Assembly: GCA_039969355.1 (NCBI GenBank)
Contig: JBDVOA010000019.1
Location: forward strand, 1 to 64,000
Direction: 5' to 3'
Length of the DNA: 64,000 nucleotides
Source of the DNA: JL08 sp039969355
GTDB taxonomy: Bacteria > Pseudomonadota > Alphaproteobacteria > Rhodobacterales > Rhodobacteraceae
Shown here in pieces: positions 16,272-25,066 of the stretch. A program made the position numbers and the translations under genes. The first letter of the stretch is position 1, and each line of letters opens with the position of its first letter. The notes below the pieces were generated by a model. The model had not been told where the DNA came from, searched no databases, and was given only the letters and a program-made list of their open reading frames with translations.

Positions 16272-17738
16272 TTAGGCCAGTCTTTCGCGCCAGACTTCGC
16301 AGAGTTCTTCTACGGCGGCTCCACCAAAACGTTTGACCAGGATCGCGGCCAAAACACCTGCCAGCAGGGCAGGTACACCCAAAGGTCCCACTGCAAGCCA
16401 GGCGCTAAGAGCACCAATCAGCGCATCGGGGCTTACTCCCAATGCTTCGCGCAGTTTGTCTCGCTCGTCTGTATCCGAGTCATTGTCGCCACACATCAGA
16501 ATAAAGAGTTCACGCTCCCATCTTCGCAGGAGCCGCTGTGCCGTGGCGCCGACTGCGGGAAAGCTTCCTCCCTCCAGTCCGCCCGCGAGGATCAGCAAAT
16601 CGGAAGACGGCAGGTCGCCGGATTGAGGATGTCGTTCGATGCGATCCAGGCGCAATTGCAGTTCCGCCATCAAGGCAGGCTCGTCCAACGCTGAGAGTTC
16701 TACAGCATGTGCAGAAATTGCCGTGACCGGAACCTCGGCGGCGGGCAGTGCGGCGGACGTCTCTAACCCACTTTCCAAGCCACCTGGTTGCGCATTCTGT
16801 TTGATCGCCTGCACAAAAAGAGATGCTGCCGCCTTGTTAGCCGCACTGGCCATATGAATCTCGTCAAACCATTCGAACTGGTTTTTTGCGAGGCCGGTCA
16901 GATCCACATGCACCAGCTTGCCGCCAAACACGGGATCCGCCGCCATCTCTTTCTGTGCAGCGTTGAACTTTTGCACCATGACCTGAACCACACGGTTTTG
17001 CACGGCAACAGGGCGTACCCCCTTGTCGTCCAGCGGTTTTCCGATCCAGCGATCCATCTGCGAGAAAGCACCTGAATATCCATGGATCAAGATTGCGAGG
17101 CCGGGGAAACTTTGATGAAACCGCAATATCAACCGCCGATAGTCTGACAGGATTTCGCGCACAAAGCTGTCAAAGCGCGGACCCACCAGTTGATGCGCTG
17201 TCATACCCGGGCGCACGTCCTCGATGAGTTCGCCAAGCTTTCCGTTGTCAAACAGATCATTGCCGCCGGCTGACAGCAATAGCGCATCGGCCTTCTCGCT
17301 TTCTACTACATTAAAGACCTCATCCTGCTTGATCATCTGTTCAAGCGTGTGGCCCGCGCCGCTCAGTGAATAAACCGGATACGTGTGCATCACGTGATCG
17401 ATGATATCCTCTAGCCGCTTTGGATACTGAAACCAGCTGTCGCCCTCATCGACAATGCGCAACCCGTTCCAGCCTGCCGCCAGCCGTTCCCGATAGTCTT
17501 TTAGCCGCTTCTTGCGGTATTTCTGGTTGAAAAGCCCAATTACGAAACCGCCTTCAAGTCCCCGGTCGATGTCTGTGACAAGAGACGGGTTAGGTTGGAA
17601 AATAGGATCAATTGAGCCGTCCGGCGACGGCACATGGATCATATATGGGGCGACCTGTTCCGGAGGGATTTCGTCATCTCTCAGCCATTCGACGAGTTTG
17701 GCATATGTAATTTTTGAAGGGGGATTTTCGTTGGTCAT
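16272..17738 (-). CDS. SGNH-hydrolase-like protein with C-terminal membrane segment
   Basis: 488 residues and first gene of the cluster. The SGNH/GDSL blocks are present: VDEGDSWFQYP (Ser101, block I), a glycine in LSGAG (block II), LSAGGNDLFD (Asn160, block III) and DEIHM near residue 292, with the D-x-x-H dyad (block V). The spacing fits an esterase or acetylhydrolase fold. Residues 320-440 are helical and charged. A hydrophobic segment of about 22 residues near 455-478 (LGVPALLAGVLAAILV) probably anchors it. GAGGA before the ATG supports the start. The substrate is unknown; such hydrolases act on esters of lipids, sugars or peptides. In this cluster an ester-acting enzyme could reverse or sense ester crosslinks made by the ATP-grasp enzyme, which is speculation. 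Confidence 0.85.
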   Translation of the reverse strand: MTNENPPSKITYAKLVEWLRDDEIPPEQVAPYMIHVPSPDGSIDPIFQPNPSLVTDIDRGLEGGFVIGLFNQKYRKKRLKDYRERLAAGWNGLRIVDEGDSWFQYPKRLEDIIDHVMHTYPVYSLSGAGHTLEQMIKQDEVFNVVESEKADALLLSAGGNDLFDNGKLGELIEDVRPGMTAHQLVGPRFDSFVREILSDYRRLILRFHQSFPGLAILIHGYSGAFSQMDRWIGKPLDDKGVRPVAVQNRVVQVMVQKFNAAQKEMAADPVFGGKLVHVDLTGLAKNQFEWFDEIHMASAANKAAASLFVQAIKQNAQPGGLESGLETSAALPAAEVPVTAISAHAVELSALDEPALMAELQLRLDRIERHPQSGDLPSSDLLILAGGLEGGSFPAVGATAQRLLRRWERELFILMCGDNDSDTDERDKLREALGVSPDALIGALSAWLAVGPLGVPALLAGVLAAILVKRFGGAAVEELCEVWRERLA

Positions 17739-17903
17739 AATCGGTCCTCAAAGTAACATTCAAAAAAATTTATAGTTAATTCTACCGCAGGCAGTGCCTT
17801 TCGGTCAATTTGCACCATTTCTACAAGGCGGTAATTCAAGGCAACGCGGTTTGCAAAATGACGTCGCTGTTGGCGAGACTAGTAAGATCAGTCCATGGCA
17901 ACT

Positions 17904-17927
17904 CGTCACGCATTCGTGACGGTTTTT
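17904..17927 (+). terminator. Hairpin plus T-run on the plus strand without a plus-strand gene
   Basis: CGTCACG-CATT-CGTGACG-G-TTTTT is a good Rho-independent terminator on the plus strand, yet both flanking genes run on the minus strand. It may end a small RNA starting within 17745-17880, or be a relic. The rest of the 300-bp gap 17739-18038 shows no coding frame; TATAAA on the minus strand near 17770 could be the -10 element of the protease cluster. Confidence 0.5.
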
Positions 17928-18038
17928 CAGTTCACGATGAAAGAACTTTTTATCGCGGGACGTTGGCCATAACCCTGATGCCGCGGGCAAAGGCCCTGAA
18001 TCCGCTGCAACATCTATCGGGCCAGCCCGCGTCGGTCT

Positions 18039-18455
18039 TTAGCGTGTATCGTATGCAGGTCCCGGTATCAGCGGGCAAAACATCTTGGCATGTCCGACGC
18101 TGAGGCTCTCACCAGCTCTGTTGATTCCTACAAGATGAAATTTGTTTGGGGTGCCGCTTAACTGTCCGGGATCAACAGTGAAAACGACCCCGTTGCGCCC
18201 GGGATTTGTGACGCTCGGACCAACTGCTGATTTGATGATAAGGTCGGTTTTCTTGTATTTTCCCAAACGCTTCCAGCTGTAATCGGATGCAGCACACCAG
18301 ACACCAGGCGCGCTGGCGCCCGCTTTCAAGATCACTTCAAACTCGGTCTCTGCAATCCGGTTGACGGTAAGCCAGTTGATCGCGCGGTAGGACTCTGCAG
18401 CAGCGGGAAGCGCACCCAATGCCAAGGCAACAACCGCGTAAGATATCGTTTTCAT
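18039..18455 (-). CDS. Secreted protein of unknown function
   Basis: 138 residues from the ATG at 18455, chosen because the in-frame ATG three codons upstream lies on the GAGG ribosome site itself. The N-terminus is a clear signal peptide (MKTISYAVVALALGALPAAA) with likely cleavage after the AAA. The mature part has two cysteines (in GVWCAASDY and KMFCPLIPG) that could pair, so it is probably a small periplasmic disulfide-bonded domain. I do not recognise the family. It lies alone between the protease cluster and the EamA gene. Confidence 0.8.
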   Translation of the reverse strand: MKTISYAVVALALGALPAAAESYRAINWLTVNRIAETEFEVILKAGASAPGVWCAASDYSWKRLGKYKKTDLIIKSAVGPSVTNPGRNGVVFTVDPGQLSGTPNKFHLVGINRAGESLSVGHAKMFCPLIPGPAYDTR

Positions 18456-18571
18456 GGTGCGCATACCTCGTGCTGTAAGCCCTATTCCGGGACTACGACC
18501 AAACTAGGCCCTTTGGCGAATTGATGGCAAGTGCAATTAGATCCTAACCGGGTTCTTCCTTGATTCTTGCG

Positions 18572-19453
18572 TTATCGCTGCTCTCTTTTCCAAATGATGA
18601 GGCCAGCCGCCATGATCACAATTGCGCCCATTATCGTGGGACTATCGGGGATCGTGCCAAAAAACAGATACCCAAAAACAGCAGCGTAGATCAAAAACGA
18701 ATAGGTAAATGGCATTAGTTGGTTTGCGGTTCCAAATCGGTGCGCATTGGTGAGCAGTTGATGCCCGGCCCAACCCAGCACACCCAATGCAATTAGCGCG
18801 ACCATGCCCCAATTCGTCTCCGGCTGAACCCATGTCCAGATTGCAAATGGCAGCAGGGAAAATGTTCCTACCAGCCCCATATAAAACTGCATCGTGTCAA
18901 CTGCGACAATACCGGACAACTTACGTGTCATGAGCGAATAACAGGCTAGCGCCGTTGCGTTGTAGATGATGAGAAGCATGGTCGGATGAAACGTCGCACC
19001 AAAAGGGCGCACGACGATCAATACGCCGATAAAGCCTAACATGATCGCACTCAGACGCCAGACACCGATCTTTTCATGCAGAACAAATATTGATAAGAAA
19101 CAAACAATTACGGGACTTGAAAACATAATCGCCGACACGACGGTCAGGGGCAAAAATTGGAGGCAATAGAAATTCAACAATGTGGCCGACACGAGCAACA
19201 ACGCCCGGCTTACAACTTGCCACAGGTGATCCGTCTTGAAACGATCCGCGTTGAATCCGCCTTTGGCAATGACACCGATCGAGATGATAAAATGCCCGGC
19301 GTATCGCATGAACGCGAGCTGGAATGCCGGTATTCCAGCGACCGCCAACCATTTGGCGGCCGTATCCACCACTGAAAACAATAGCCATGCCATCAGCATC
19401 AATACGATGCCGAGGCGCGGCAGATCTGCGTTGGATTGGGCCGTGACAGCCAA
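18572..19453 (-). CDS. EamA/DMT family permease
   Basis: About 293 residues with ten hydrophobic helices in two repeats of five, the layout of the drug/metabolite transporter superfamily; for example LLFSVVDTAAKWLAV and LTVVSAIMFSSPVIVCFLSI. Members usually export amino acids or small metabolites. The start is uncertain: a TTG at 19453 lies four bases after the stop of the upstream dehydrogenase. It ends the minus-strand catabolic cluster, so it may move a pathway substrate or product (inference). Confidence 0.88.
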   Translation of the reverse strand: MAVTAQSNADLPRLGIVLMLMAWLLFSVVDTAAKWLAVAGIPAFQLAFMRYAGHFIISIGVIAKGGFNADRFKTDHLWQVVSRALLLVSATLLNFYCLQFLPLTVVSAIMFSSPVIVCFLSIFVLHEKIGVWRLSAIMLGFIGVLIVVRPFGATFHPTMLLIIYNATALACYSLMTRKLSGIVAVDTMQFYMGLVGTFSLLPFAIWTWVQPETNWGMVALIALGVLGWAGHQLLTNAHRFGTANQLMPFTYSFLIYAAVFGYLFFGTIPDSPTIMGAIVIMAAGLIIWKREQR

Positions 19454-19456
19454 AGA

Positions 19457-20344
19457 TCAAGTTTCGAATTTTTTGGCGTAATAATCCACCATTTGGCTGA
19501 CCATATCGTCGGCCTGCCCACTATCTCTGGCTTCATTCAGTGCTGCAAGGGTGCCTTTTGACATGATGCTATCGACACCCGCTTCTTGTGCCATGCGGGC
19601 GTAGTACCCCACATCTTTTGCAGCATTTTTGATTGCAAATGCCAACTGCGTGGGATCATTCGCAACGCCATATGCTTTGACAAAGTCCATCATGCCAGAA
19701 TGCAGTGGCCCGGCAGCCATGACATCATAAAGTTGTTCGCGATCAACGCCCGCGACATCCGCCATTGCAAAGGCCTCGGCCATGGCGTTGGCAACCGTCA
19801 TCCCAAAGAAATTGTTAATCAGCTTGATCGTGTGGCCGGATCCTACGTCACCCAGATGGAAAACGTTTTCGCCGAGGTCATTGAGCACGGACTTGACAGC
19901 AGCAAAGGCTTCTTTGTCACCAGAAGTCATGATGTTGAGTTGACCTTCTTTCGCGTGCGAAGGTGTACGCCCCAATGGTGCGTCCAGAAAACTGCCGCCC
20001 GCACTTGCGACTTCCTCGGCCAAAGCACGGCTGCTGCCAGGCAGGGACGTGCCAAAGTCGATCACTGTGGCCCCCCTACGCAGACCTGAAATTACGCCGT
20101 CATCGCCGCGCATCCGTGCCTCAACATGATCCGATGTGCCCATGCAAAGCATGACGATGTCGCTGGCCTGTGCCAGGGATCTGGCATTTTCGGCCTCTTT
20201 GGCGCCCCGTGCGATAGCGACGTCGATGTAGGTGCGGTCGCGATTTCCTAAAACGTTCAAGTCGTAACCAAGGTCCAGCAGGCGGCTCACCATCGCGCCA
20301 CCCATAAGACCAAGACCAATGAAACCAATTGATGGTTTGCTCAT
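19457..20344 (-). CDS. 3-Hydroxyisobutyrate dehydrogenase-family oxidoreductase
   Basis: 295 residues of the beta-hydroxyacid dehydrogenase family, which oxidises the hydroxyl next to a carboxylate using NAD(P). Evidence is the Rossmann motif IGFIGLGLMGGAM (residues 5-17), the substrate loop GSFLDAPLGRTPSHAKEG (D-x-P/V-x-G/S-G region) and KLINNFFGM with the catalytic lysine near 174. It sits in the TRAP/PhyH cluster between PhyH and EamA genes, and a second family member lies at 28391, suggesting two related oxidation steps. Substrate unknown. Confidence 0.93.
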   Translation of the reverse strand: MSKPSIGFIGLGLMGGAMVSRLLDLGYDLNVLGNRDRTYIDVAIARGAKEAENARSLAQASDIVMLCMGTSDHVEARMRGDDGVISGLRRGATVIDFGTSLPGSSRALAEEVASAGGSFLDAPLGRTPSHAKEGQLNIMTSGDKEAFAAVKSVLNDLGENVFHLGDVGSGHTIKLINNFFGMTVANAMAEAFAMADVAGVDREQLYDVMAAGPLHSGMMDFVKAYGVANDPTQLAFAIKNAAKDVGYYARMAQEAGVDSIMSKGTLAALNEARDSGQADDMVSQMVDYYAKKFET

Positions 20345-20363
20345 GCGTTGTCCTTTCGAAGAG

Positions 20364-21251
20364 TCATTTTAATGTTCCAAAGGCTCGTTTTTCCATGCCT
20401 TTTTGAATTTCATAGATGGATATTGGGACGTCTGGCTGTGGCTGCGGAATTCGCACAGGTATGTCTTTCAGCCTTGGGTTCAGGGTAGTCTGACCACATA
20501 GCATGCGGCTGTCATAGTCATCTATTCCGTCCCAACGGGTCATTGAACCCATAATTGGAAAGGCATCCGCGGCCATCATTTCAAAGAACAGAATGCGACG
20601 TGAGCGCGATGAAGTATTCAGCGCAGAACCATGTACAATGCGACCATGATGGATGCTGATGGACCCCGCAGGGCCGACCAACTTTGCTAGATCTTGGGGA
20701 GCCAGGCCATTGCCTTCCGGCAGAATTGCCCCTGCAAATACACCGTCGACATGATGGTCAAAAACCGGGCCCTTGTGGCTGCCGCGATAAACCATCAACG
20801 GCCCGTTTTCCTCTTGCATATCGTCGATACAGACACCGATTGCGAGAATGTCGTCGTTGGTATGAGGATAAAACGCATAGTCCTGATGCCATTCAACAGC
20901 AGCGCCGTAGCCTGCGGATTTCATATTCAGCTTGCTGGTGTGCAGTCGAATGTCGGGACCAATCAGATCGCGTGCCGGAGCTAGGATCATGTCAGACGTC
21001 ATTAGATCACCCACTACATCGGAGATCATGTGGGGCAGCTTGATCCGACGCAAGCGCGGATTGTCCCTCGTGTGACTATCTTCGAGATCAAGCCGGTCAT
21101 TGCTGACAGTCAGCGCCCGGGCTTCCACCTCAAATCGGGCGATTTCGGATCGCAGGCGGGAAAGCCATGTTTCGGGTATTTGGTTTTCCAGTAGTAGATA
21201 ACCGTCTTCGCTATAGTCAGTGATCTGAGCGCTGGTCAGACATTCAGGCAT
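20364..21251 (-). CDS. Phytanoyl-CoA dioxygenase family protein (second of two)
   Basis: A 295-residue Fe(II)/2-oxoglutarate oxygenase. The iron ligands are visible as HQD in VEWHQDYAFYPH and the distal His in HHGRIVHGSAL, followed by SRSRRILFFEM with the 2-oxoglutarate-binding Arg. The ATG at 21251 has GGGAGGA six bases upstream and overlaps the stop of the Gfo/Idh gene by 8 bp (ATGCCTGA), so translation is coupled; the longer frame to 21335 is unlikely. Bacterial PhyH relatives hydroxylate varied small molecules. With the TRAP system beside it, it probably acts on the imported compound (inference). Confidence 0.93.
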   Translation of the reverse strand: MPECLTSAQITDYSEDGYLLLENQIPETWLSRLRSEIARFEVEARALTVSNDRLDLEDSHTRDNPRLRRIKLPHMISDVVGDLMTSDMILAPARDLIGPDIRLHTSKLNMKSAGYGAAVEWHQDYAFYPHTNDDILAIGVCIDDMQEENGPLMVYRGSHKGPVFDHHVDGVFAGAILPEGNGLAPQDLAKLVGPAGSISIHHGRIVHGSALNTSSRSRRILFFEMMAADAFPIMGSMTRWDGIDDYDSRMLCGQTTLNPRLKDIPVRIPQPQPDVPISIYEIQKGMEKRAFGTLK

Positions 21252-22251
21252 ACGCGATCCTCCCGCCGGTAGCATGAATTGCAAGTTGCGACTCGATTTG
21301 CTGTGCGATTGCAAGGTTTCGAGTTGCGTCCGCAACGTCGATCAGCGGGGCTGCTCCGTCAATCACCTCGACAAAGTGATCAAGCTGCGCGTCAAGCGGC
21401 GGTTTGGTATTTTGTGCCCGTTCAATAGTAGTCCGACGCGCTGGTGTGCCCCAGTCAGTACCTTTCCATACGGTCATTGACGGGAAACTGATGGCGCCTT
21501 GGGTGCCCGTGATCCACATCATATCCTGCCCGGTCTCGCCGATGTTCGGGTTCTCACCTGTGCCGGCCTCAAAACCCCAAGGCGATGGCGTGGTATCTGC
21601 AAAACCAATTGTCCCGGTCGCGCCGTTTTCAAACGCCAAGGCAATCGCCCCGCTTTCAATACGTTCAGGACCGCGCAGAGACCTGCCGCGCAATGCAGTC
21701 GTTTGTGTAATTTCGCCGATTACGAAGCGCAGAAGGTCGATGTCATGCACGAGGTTTATCATTACGGGGCTGCCGCTAGAAGTGCGCCAGTTTCCTTCGA
21801 AATATACGTTCGGCTTGCGCATTGCCCAGAGGAGAGAAACATTGACCACAGTACCAATCATTCCTTTGCGCAGGTTGTCCCTCAACTGCTGCACAGATGC
21901 ATGGTAACGTCGATGATGGCCAACCAGTGATCGGACCTGCCTCTCAAAAAGGGCTGTTTCCAGCGTCTGAGCTTCTTGCAATGTTCCGGCGACAGGTTTT
22001 TCGATCAGCATATGCCAACCTCGGTCAGCCGCTTCTTTGCCGTGTGCCGCGTGCAAATGTGTAGGCGTCGCGATCACAGCCCCGTCAACGGGGTCTGGTA
22101 CTTCGGCCATGGACGCAAAATGCGGCGCATCAGTTTGAATTGACATATCCGGGTCAGCGAGCCCGACCAACGTGCAAGCCGGATGGGCTGAGACTGCCTT
22201 CATGTGGCGGCTGCCTATCAAACCGCCACCAACCACCAGAATGCGTTTCAA
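21244..22251 (-). CDS. Gfo/Idh/MocA family oxidoreductase
   Basis: 335 residues. The N-terminal Rossmann domain has ILVVGGGLIGSRHM (residues 4-17), then IEKPVAGTLQEAQ with the EKP motif near residue 90 that carries the catalytic lysine. The C-terminal half is the alpha/beta dimer domain, with HDIDLLRFVIG. Members oxidise or reduce sugars, cyclitols and related alcohols with NAD(P). The TTG start at 22251 has GGGAGT six bases before it. It is coupled by overlap to the downstream PhyH gene. Confidence 0.92.
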   Translation of the reverse strand: MKRILVVGGGLIGSRHMKAVSAHPACTLVGLADPDMSIQTDAPHFASMAEVPDPVDGAVIATPTHLHAAHGKEAADRGWHMLIEKPVAGTLQEAQTLETALFERQVRSLVGHHRRYHASVQQLRDNLRKGMIGTVVNVSLLWAMRKPNVYFEGNWRTSSGSPVMINLVHDIDLLRFVIGEITQTTALRGRSLRGPERIESGAIALAFENGATGTIGFADTTPSPWGFEAGTGENPNIGETGQDMMWITGTQGAISFPSMTVWKGTDWGTPARRTTIERAQNTKPPLDAQLDHFVEVIDGAAPLIDVADATRNLAIAQQIESQLAIHATGGRIAYA

Positions 22252-22502
22252 ATTGCCACTCCCAAATGCCTGAACTTGGGTGCTTCGCTGAGCAGCCCGG
22301 GTGACGCGAAGTCAGCAGATCGATCATGAATCACGCGGCACTCGCCATCCTGTTGCCGGAAGGGGGTCGCACGACTGAAACGATTTACTCCGCCGCAGCC
22401 CCAAATTGCGAAACCAGAATCGAAGCCGCCTCTTTGTGACGAAGGCGAACCGAAGCTTTTCTGGCTTCTGATGGCAGCGACCTTAGGCGCAATAAGGCGC
22501 AT
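22248..22502 (-). CDS. Possible small protein between PhyH and Gfo/Idh genes
   Basis: An 84-residue frame exactly fills the 231-bp gap. Its ATG (22502) has AGGTGG seven bases upstream and lies inside the end of the PhyH gene. Its TGA overlaps the TTG start of the Gfo/Idh gene as TTGA. These junctions argue for a translated gene, but codon use at third positions is not clearly biased and no domain is recognised (it contains FDSGFAIWGCGGVN). It could equally be non-coding filler. Confidence 0.33.
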   Translation of the reverse strand: MRLIAPKVAAIRSQKSFGSPSSQRGGFDSGFAIWGCGGVNRFSRATPFRQQDGECRVIHDRSADFASPGLLSEAPKFRHLGVAI

Positions 22503-23433
22503 CTGATGACCACCTGTGAATATCAATATGGGGGGTTTTGGCCAAAAACGCGCGTGCATTTTCCCACTGGGTCTTACAGGTTTTCCAATCGCGCATCTCC
22601 GTTTCTGGGTGGGTGCGGGAACGGGCGATAAAATCGGGAAAATGATCGCGGCCCGAAGGTTGTCCCGTGGCGTTGAAACGAATGTCGAAGGACCAGCGAA
22701 ACGCGTCTGTCGTGTTTGTCAACGATGCATGGGGTGTCAATGGGTGAAACAGGATTGCACCACCTGCCTTGACCGGCAGCGGTATTGCACCCGCTTCGTC
22801 AATAAAACCATCTGCGATACCTGTTTGAGTACGGGGGCAATGCGGCAGAATTTCTTGCGAACTCGTCTGCGGTTGAACCTGTAGACATCCATTCTCGACC
22901 GTCGCGTCGGTTATCGCGAGCCAAACGGTGATCATGTCGGTCTGATCTGCGTTCTCAAGTGCAACGGCGCGATCCTGATGCCAGTCAGTTGCAGTAATAT
23001 GGGCCCGGATTTCGCCTTTGGCGAGCGCAGAGGCTGGCGGTTTGAGGCGAACATGCTGAATGGGGTTGCTCGTCAATTCAGGCCCGATCAACTGTTCCAC
23101 CACGTCTAGTAGTGGCCCGGCTGTCAGCATGTCAAAAACGGCGGGACCCATGTGAAACGGAGTATCGGCCTTGATGCGATCGCCGGGCAAAGAAATGTCC
23201 ATTGGCTGAAAGTAGTCACACCCCTGTTTATATGCTGTCAGCAGCTTACCCCAAAAATCCAGGTTATCTGCAGGCGTCTGCACCTGACCTTCGGCTAACC
23301 ATTTTGCGTATAGTTCATCCAATAATTGGGAATATTCCGCCCGAACTCTTCCCAGTATCTCATGCGGGATGACATCGGGCACGACGAGATACCCGCCTGT
23401 TTCAAAATGTTTGATCTGTTCCTGCGTAAGCAT
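22483..23433 (-). CDS. Phytanoyl-CoA dioxygenase family protein (first of two)
   Basis: 316 residues from the ATG at 23433, ten bases after dctM. The iron-binding H-x-D is in TDWHQDRAVALENAD, the distal His in FHPLTPHASLTNT, and the 2-oxoglutarate-binding Arg in FRWSFDIRFN. It starts MLTQEQIKHFETGGYLVVPD, the usual PhyH N-terminus. It is only weakly similar by eye to the second PhyH protein, so this is not a recent duplication. Directly behind the TRAP permease, it is the prime candidate for the first step on the imported compound. Confidence 0.93.
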   Translation of the reverse strand: MLTQEQIKHFETGGYLVVPDVIPHEILGRVRAEYSQLLDELYAKWLAEGQVQTPADNLDFWGKLLTAYKQGCDYFQPMDISLPGDRIKADTPFHMGPAVFDMLTAGPLLDVVEQLIGPELTSNPIQHVRLKPPASALAKGEIRAHITATDWHQDRAVALENADQTDMITVWLAITDATVENGCLQVQPQTSSQEILPHCPRTQTGIADGFIDEAGAIPLPVKAGGAILFHPLTPHASLTNTTDAFRWSFDIRFNATGQPSGRDHFPDFIARSRTHPETEMRDWKTCKTQWENARAFLAKTPHIDIHRWSSDAPYCA

Positions 23434-23443
23434 TTTGGGTCTT

Positions 23444-25066
23444 TCAGAGCAGAATGGCGATGATATTTGGCCAGATAAGAAGGATCGACAGAGCCACAAG
23501 CTGGATACCGATGAACGGTAAGAAGCCTTTGAAAATGTCGGTCAAACTGATGTGTGGTGGGGCGACGGATTTGAGATAAAACGCTGCCGGCCCAAATGGT
23601 GGCGAAAGAAAACTCACCTGCATGTTCATGCAAAATAACACGCCGAACCAAATTGCGACCTGCGATGGCTCTAGCTGACCGATAAATCCGATTTCTTCGA
23701 TTGGGAGTCTCAGCACAATCGGCAGAAATACCGGAATGATCAACAGGACGATGCCGACCCAGTCCATGAATGCGCCCATAAAGAGCAGGATCAACATCAT
23801 CATCAGGATCACCAACATGGTCGGTAGTTCCTTACCCACAATTAGATCGGCGACGTATTGCGGACCGCCCGCAATCGTATATGCACCAGCAAGCGATGCC
23901 GCACCAATAGTGACCCAGATGATTGTTCCCGTGGATTTCAAGGTCCGCATCAAACTGTCCCAGACAAGCTCAAACGATCCTTCTCCACGCAAGAAAGCAA
24001 TGATAAGAACGGCAAATGCGCCCATGCCCGCGGCCTCAGTAATCCCGGTGATGCCACCATAGATGGAACCCAGAACAACTCCGATTACGACGATTGGAGC
24101 GACAAGTCCTTTACCCATATGCCAGCTAATTCTGGAACGCTCCTTACCAAAAACAACAAAGATCAAAAACAATGCGGCGATGGTGATGCCGGCAAACCAA
24201 GGAAGATACTCAATAGTACCAAGACGGGCAGGTTCTCCGTCGTTGGCAGCATTTGAGCCTGAAAATTCAAAGAAAGCTGCGCGAATGAAAAGTGCGGTGG
24301 AAAAACCAGCCACGACGATGCTCAGAAAGGCACAAAAAAGCTTGCGCTTTTCTATCGGTTCGGGATCGCTTGGATCGGGTTCCGGCAATGGTGCGTCTTC
24401 GGGACGCAACCGGGTGCGGACAATAATATAGAGGATGATCATCGAGGCTAGCATGAATCCGGGAATGAAAGACGCTGTGAAAAGAGCCTTGATCGACGTT
24501 TCTGTGATCAGACCATAGATGATCAGAACAATGGATGGTGGGATCATTGTCCCTAAGGACCCAGAAGCACAGATCACACCAATAGCAAGGTTCTGATTGT
24601 AACCAAGGCGTAGCATCTGCGGCAACGCGATCAGACCCAGAAGCACGACTTCACCCCCGATGATGCCTGACATGGCCGCCATGATAACTGCCATGATTGA
24701 AGTGACAATCGCGATCCCGCCGCGCGAGCGCGACAGCCAGACATTAAGAGAAGAATACATGTCTTTGGCGATACCGGAGCGTTCCAACAACGAGGCCATG
24801 AAAATAAACAAGGGGATGGATATCAGCACGTAGTCCGTTAAGAGGCCGTATATTTTTTGTGCAAGAATGTAGAGTGGCCCGGTACCAGGCCGCCCGGTTA
24901 GGATGCCATCACCAAAGGTGAACGGGTTTAGTAGCAACGCAGGTTCGAATTTCATCACCAGCACCAGAACGGCAAGCGAGGCAGACGCAAAGCCAAGTGG
25001 CATCCCAATCGCCAGCAGCACAATCAATGCCAGCATCAGGATCAGCGAGATTGTTCCAATGTCCAT
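23444..25066 (-). CDS. dctM: TRAP transporter large permease
   Basis: The 12-helix transport subunit of a tripartite ATP-independent periplasmic system. At 540 residues it is longer than the usual 430, owing to a charged cytoplasmic insert around residues 215-300 (PEDAPLPEPDPSDPEPIEKR and following), as in the larger 4TMS/dicarboxylate-type DctM proteins. GGEVVLLGLIALPQMLRLGY and IPPSIVLIIYGLI are family landmarks. It overlaps the dctQ stop by one base (TGATG). Confidence 0.95.
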   Translation of the reverse strand: MDIGTISLILMLALIVLLAIGMPLGFASASLAVLVLVMKFEPALLLNPFTFGDGILTGRPGTGPLYILAQKIYGLLTDYVLISIPLFIFMASLLERSGIAKDMYSSLNVWLSRSRGGIAIVTSIMAVIMAAMSGIIGGEVVLLGLIALPQMLRLGYNQNLAIGVICASGSLGTMIPPSIVLIIYGLITETSIKALFTASFIPGFMLASMIILYIIVRTRLRPEDAPLPEPDPSDPEPIEKRKLFCAFLSIVVAGFSTALFIRAAFFEFSGSNAANDGEPARLGTIEYLPWFAGITIAALFLIFVVFGKERSRISWHMGKGLVAPIVVIGVVLGSIYGGITGITEAAGMGAFAVLIIAFLRGEGSFELVWDSLMRTLKSTGTIIWVTIGAASLAGAYTIAGGPQYVADLIVGKELPTMLVILMMMLILLFMGAFMDWVGIVLLIIPVFLPIVLRLPIEEIGFIGQLEPSQVAIWFGVLFCMNMQVSFLSPPFGPAAFYLKSVAPPHISLTDIFKGFLPFIGIQLVALSILLIWPNIIAILL

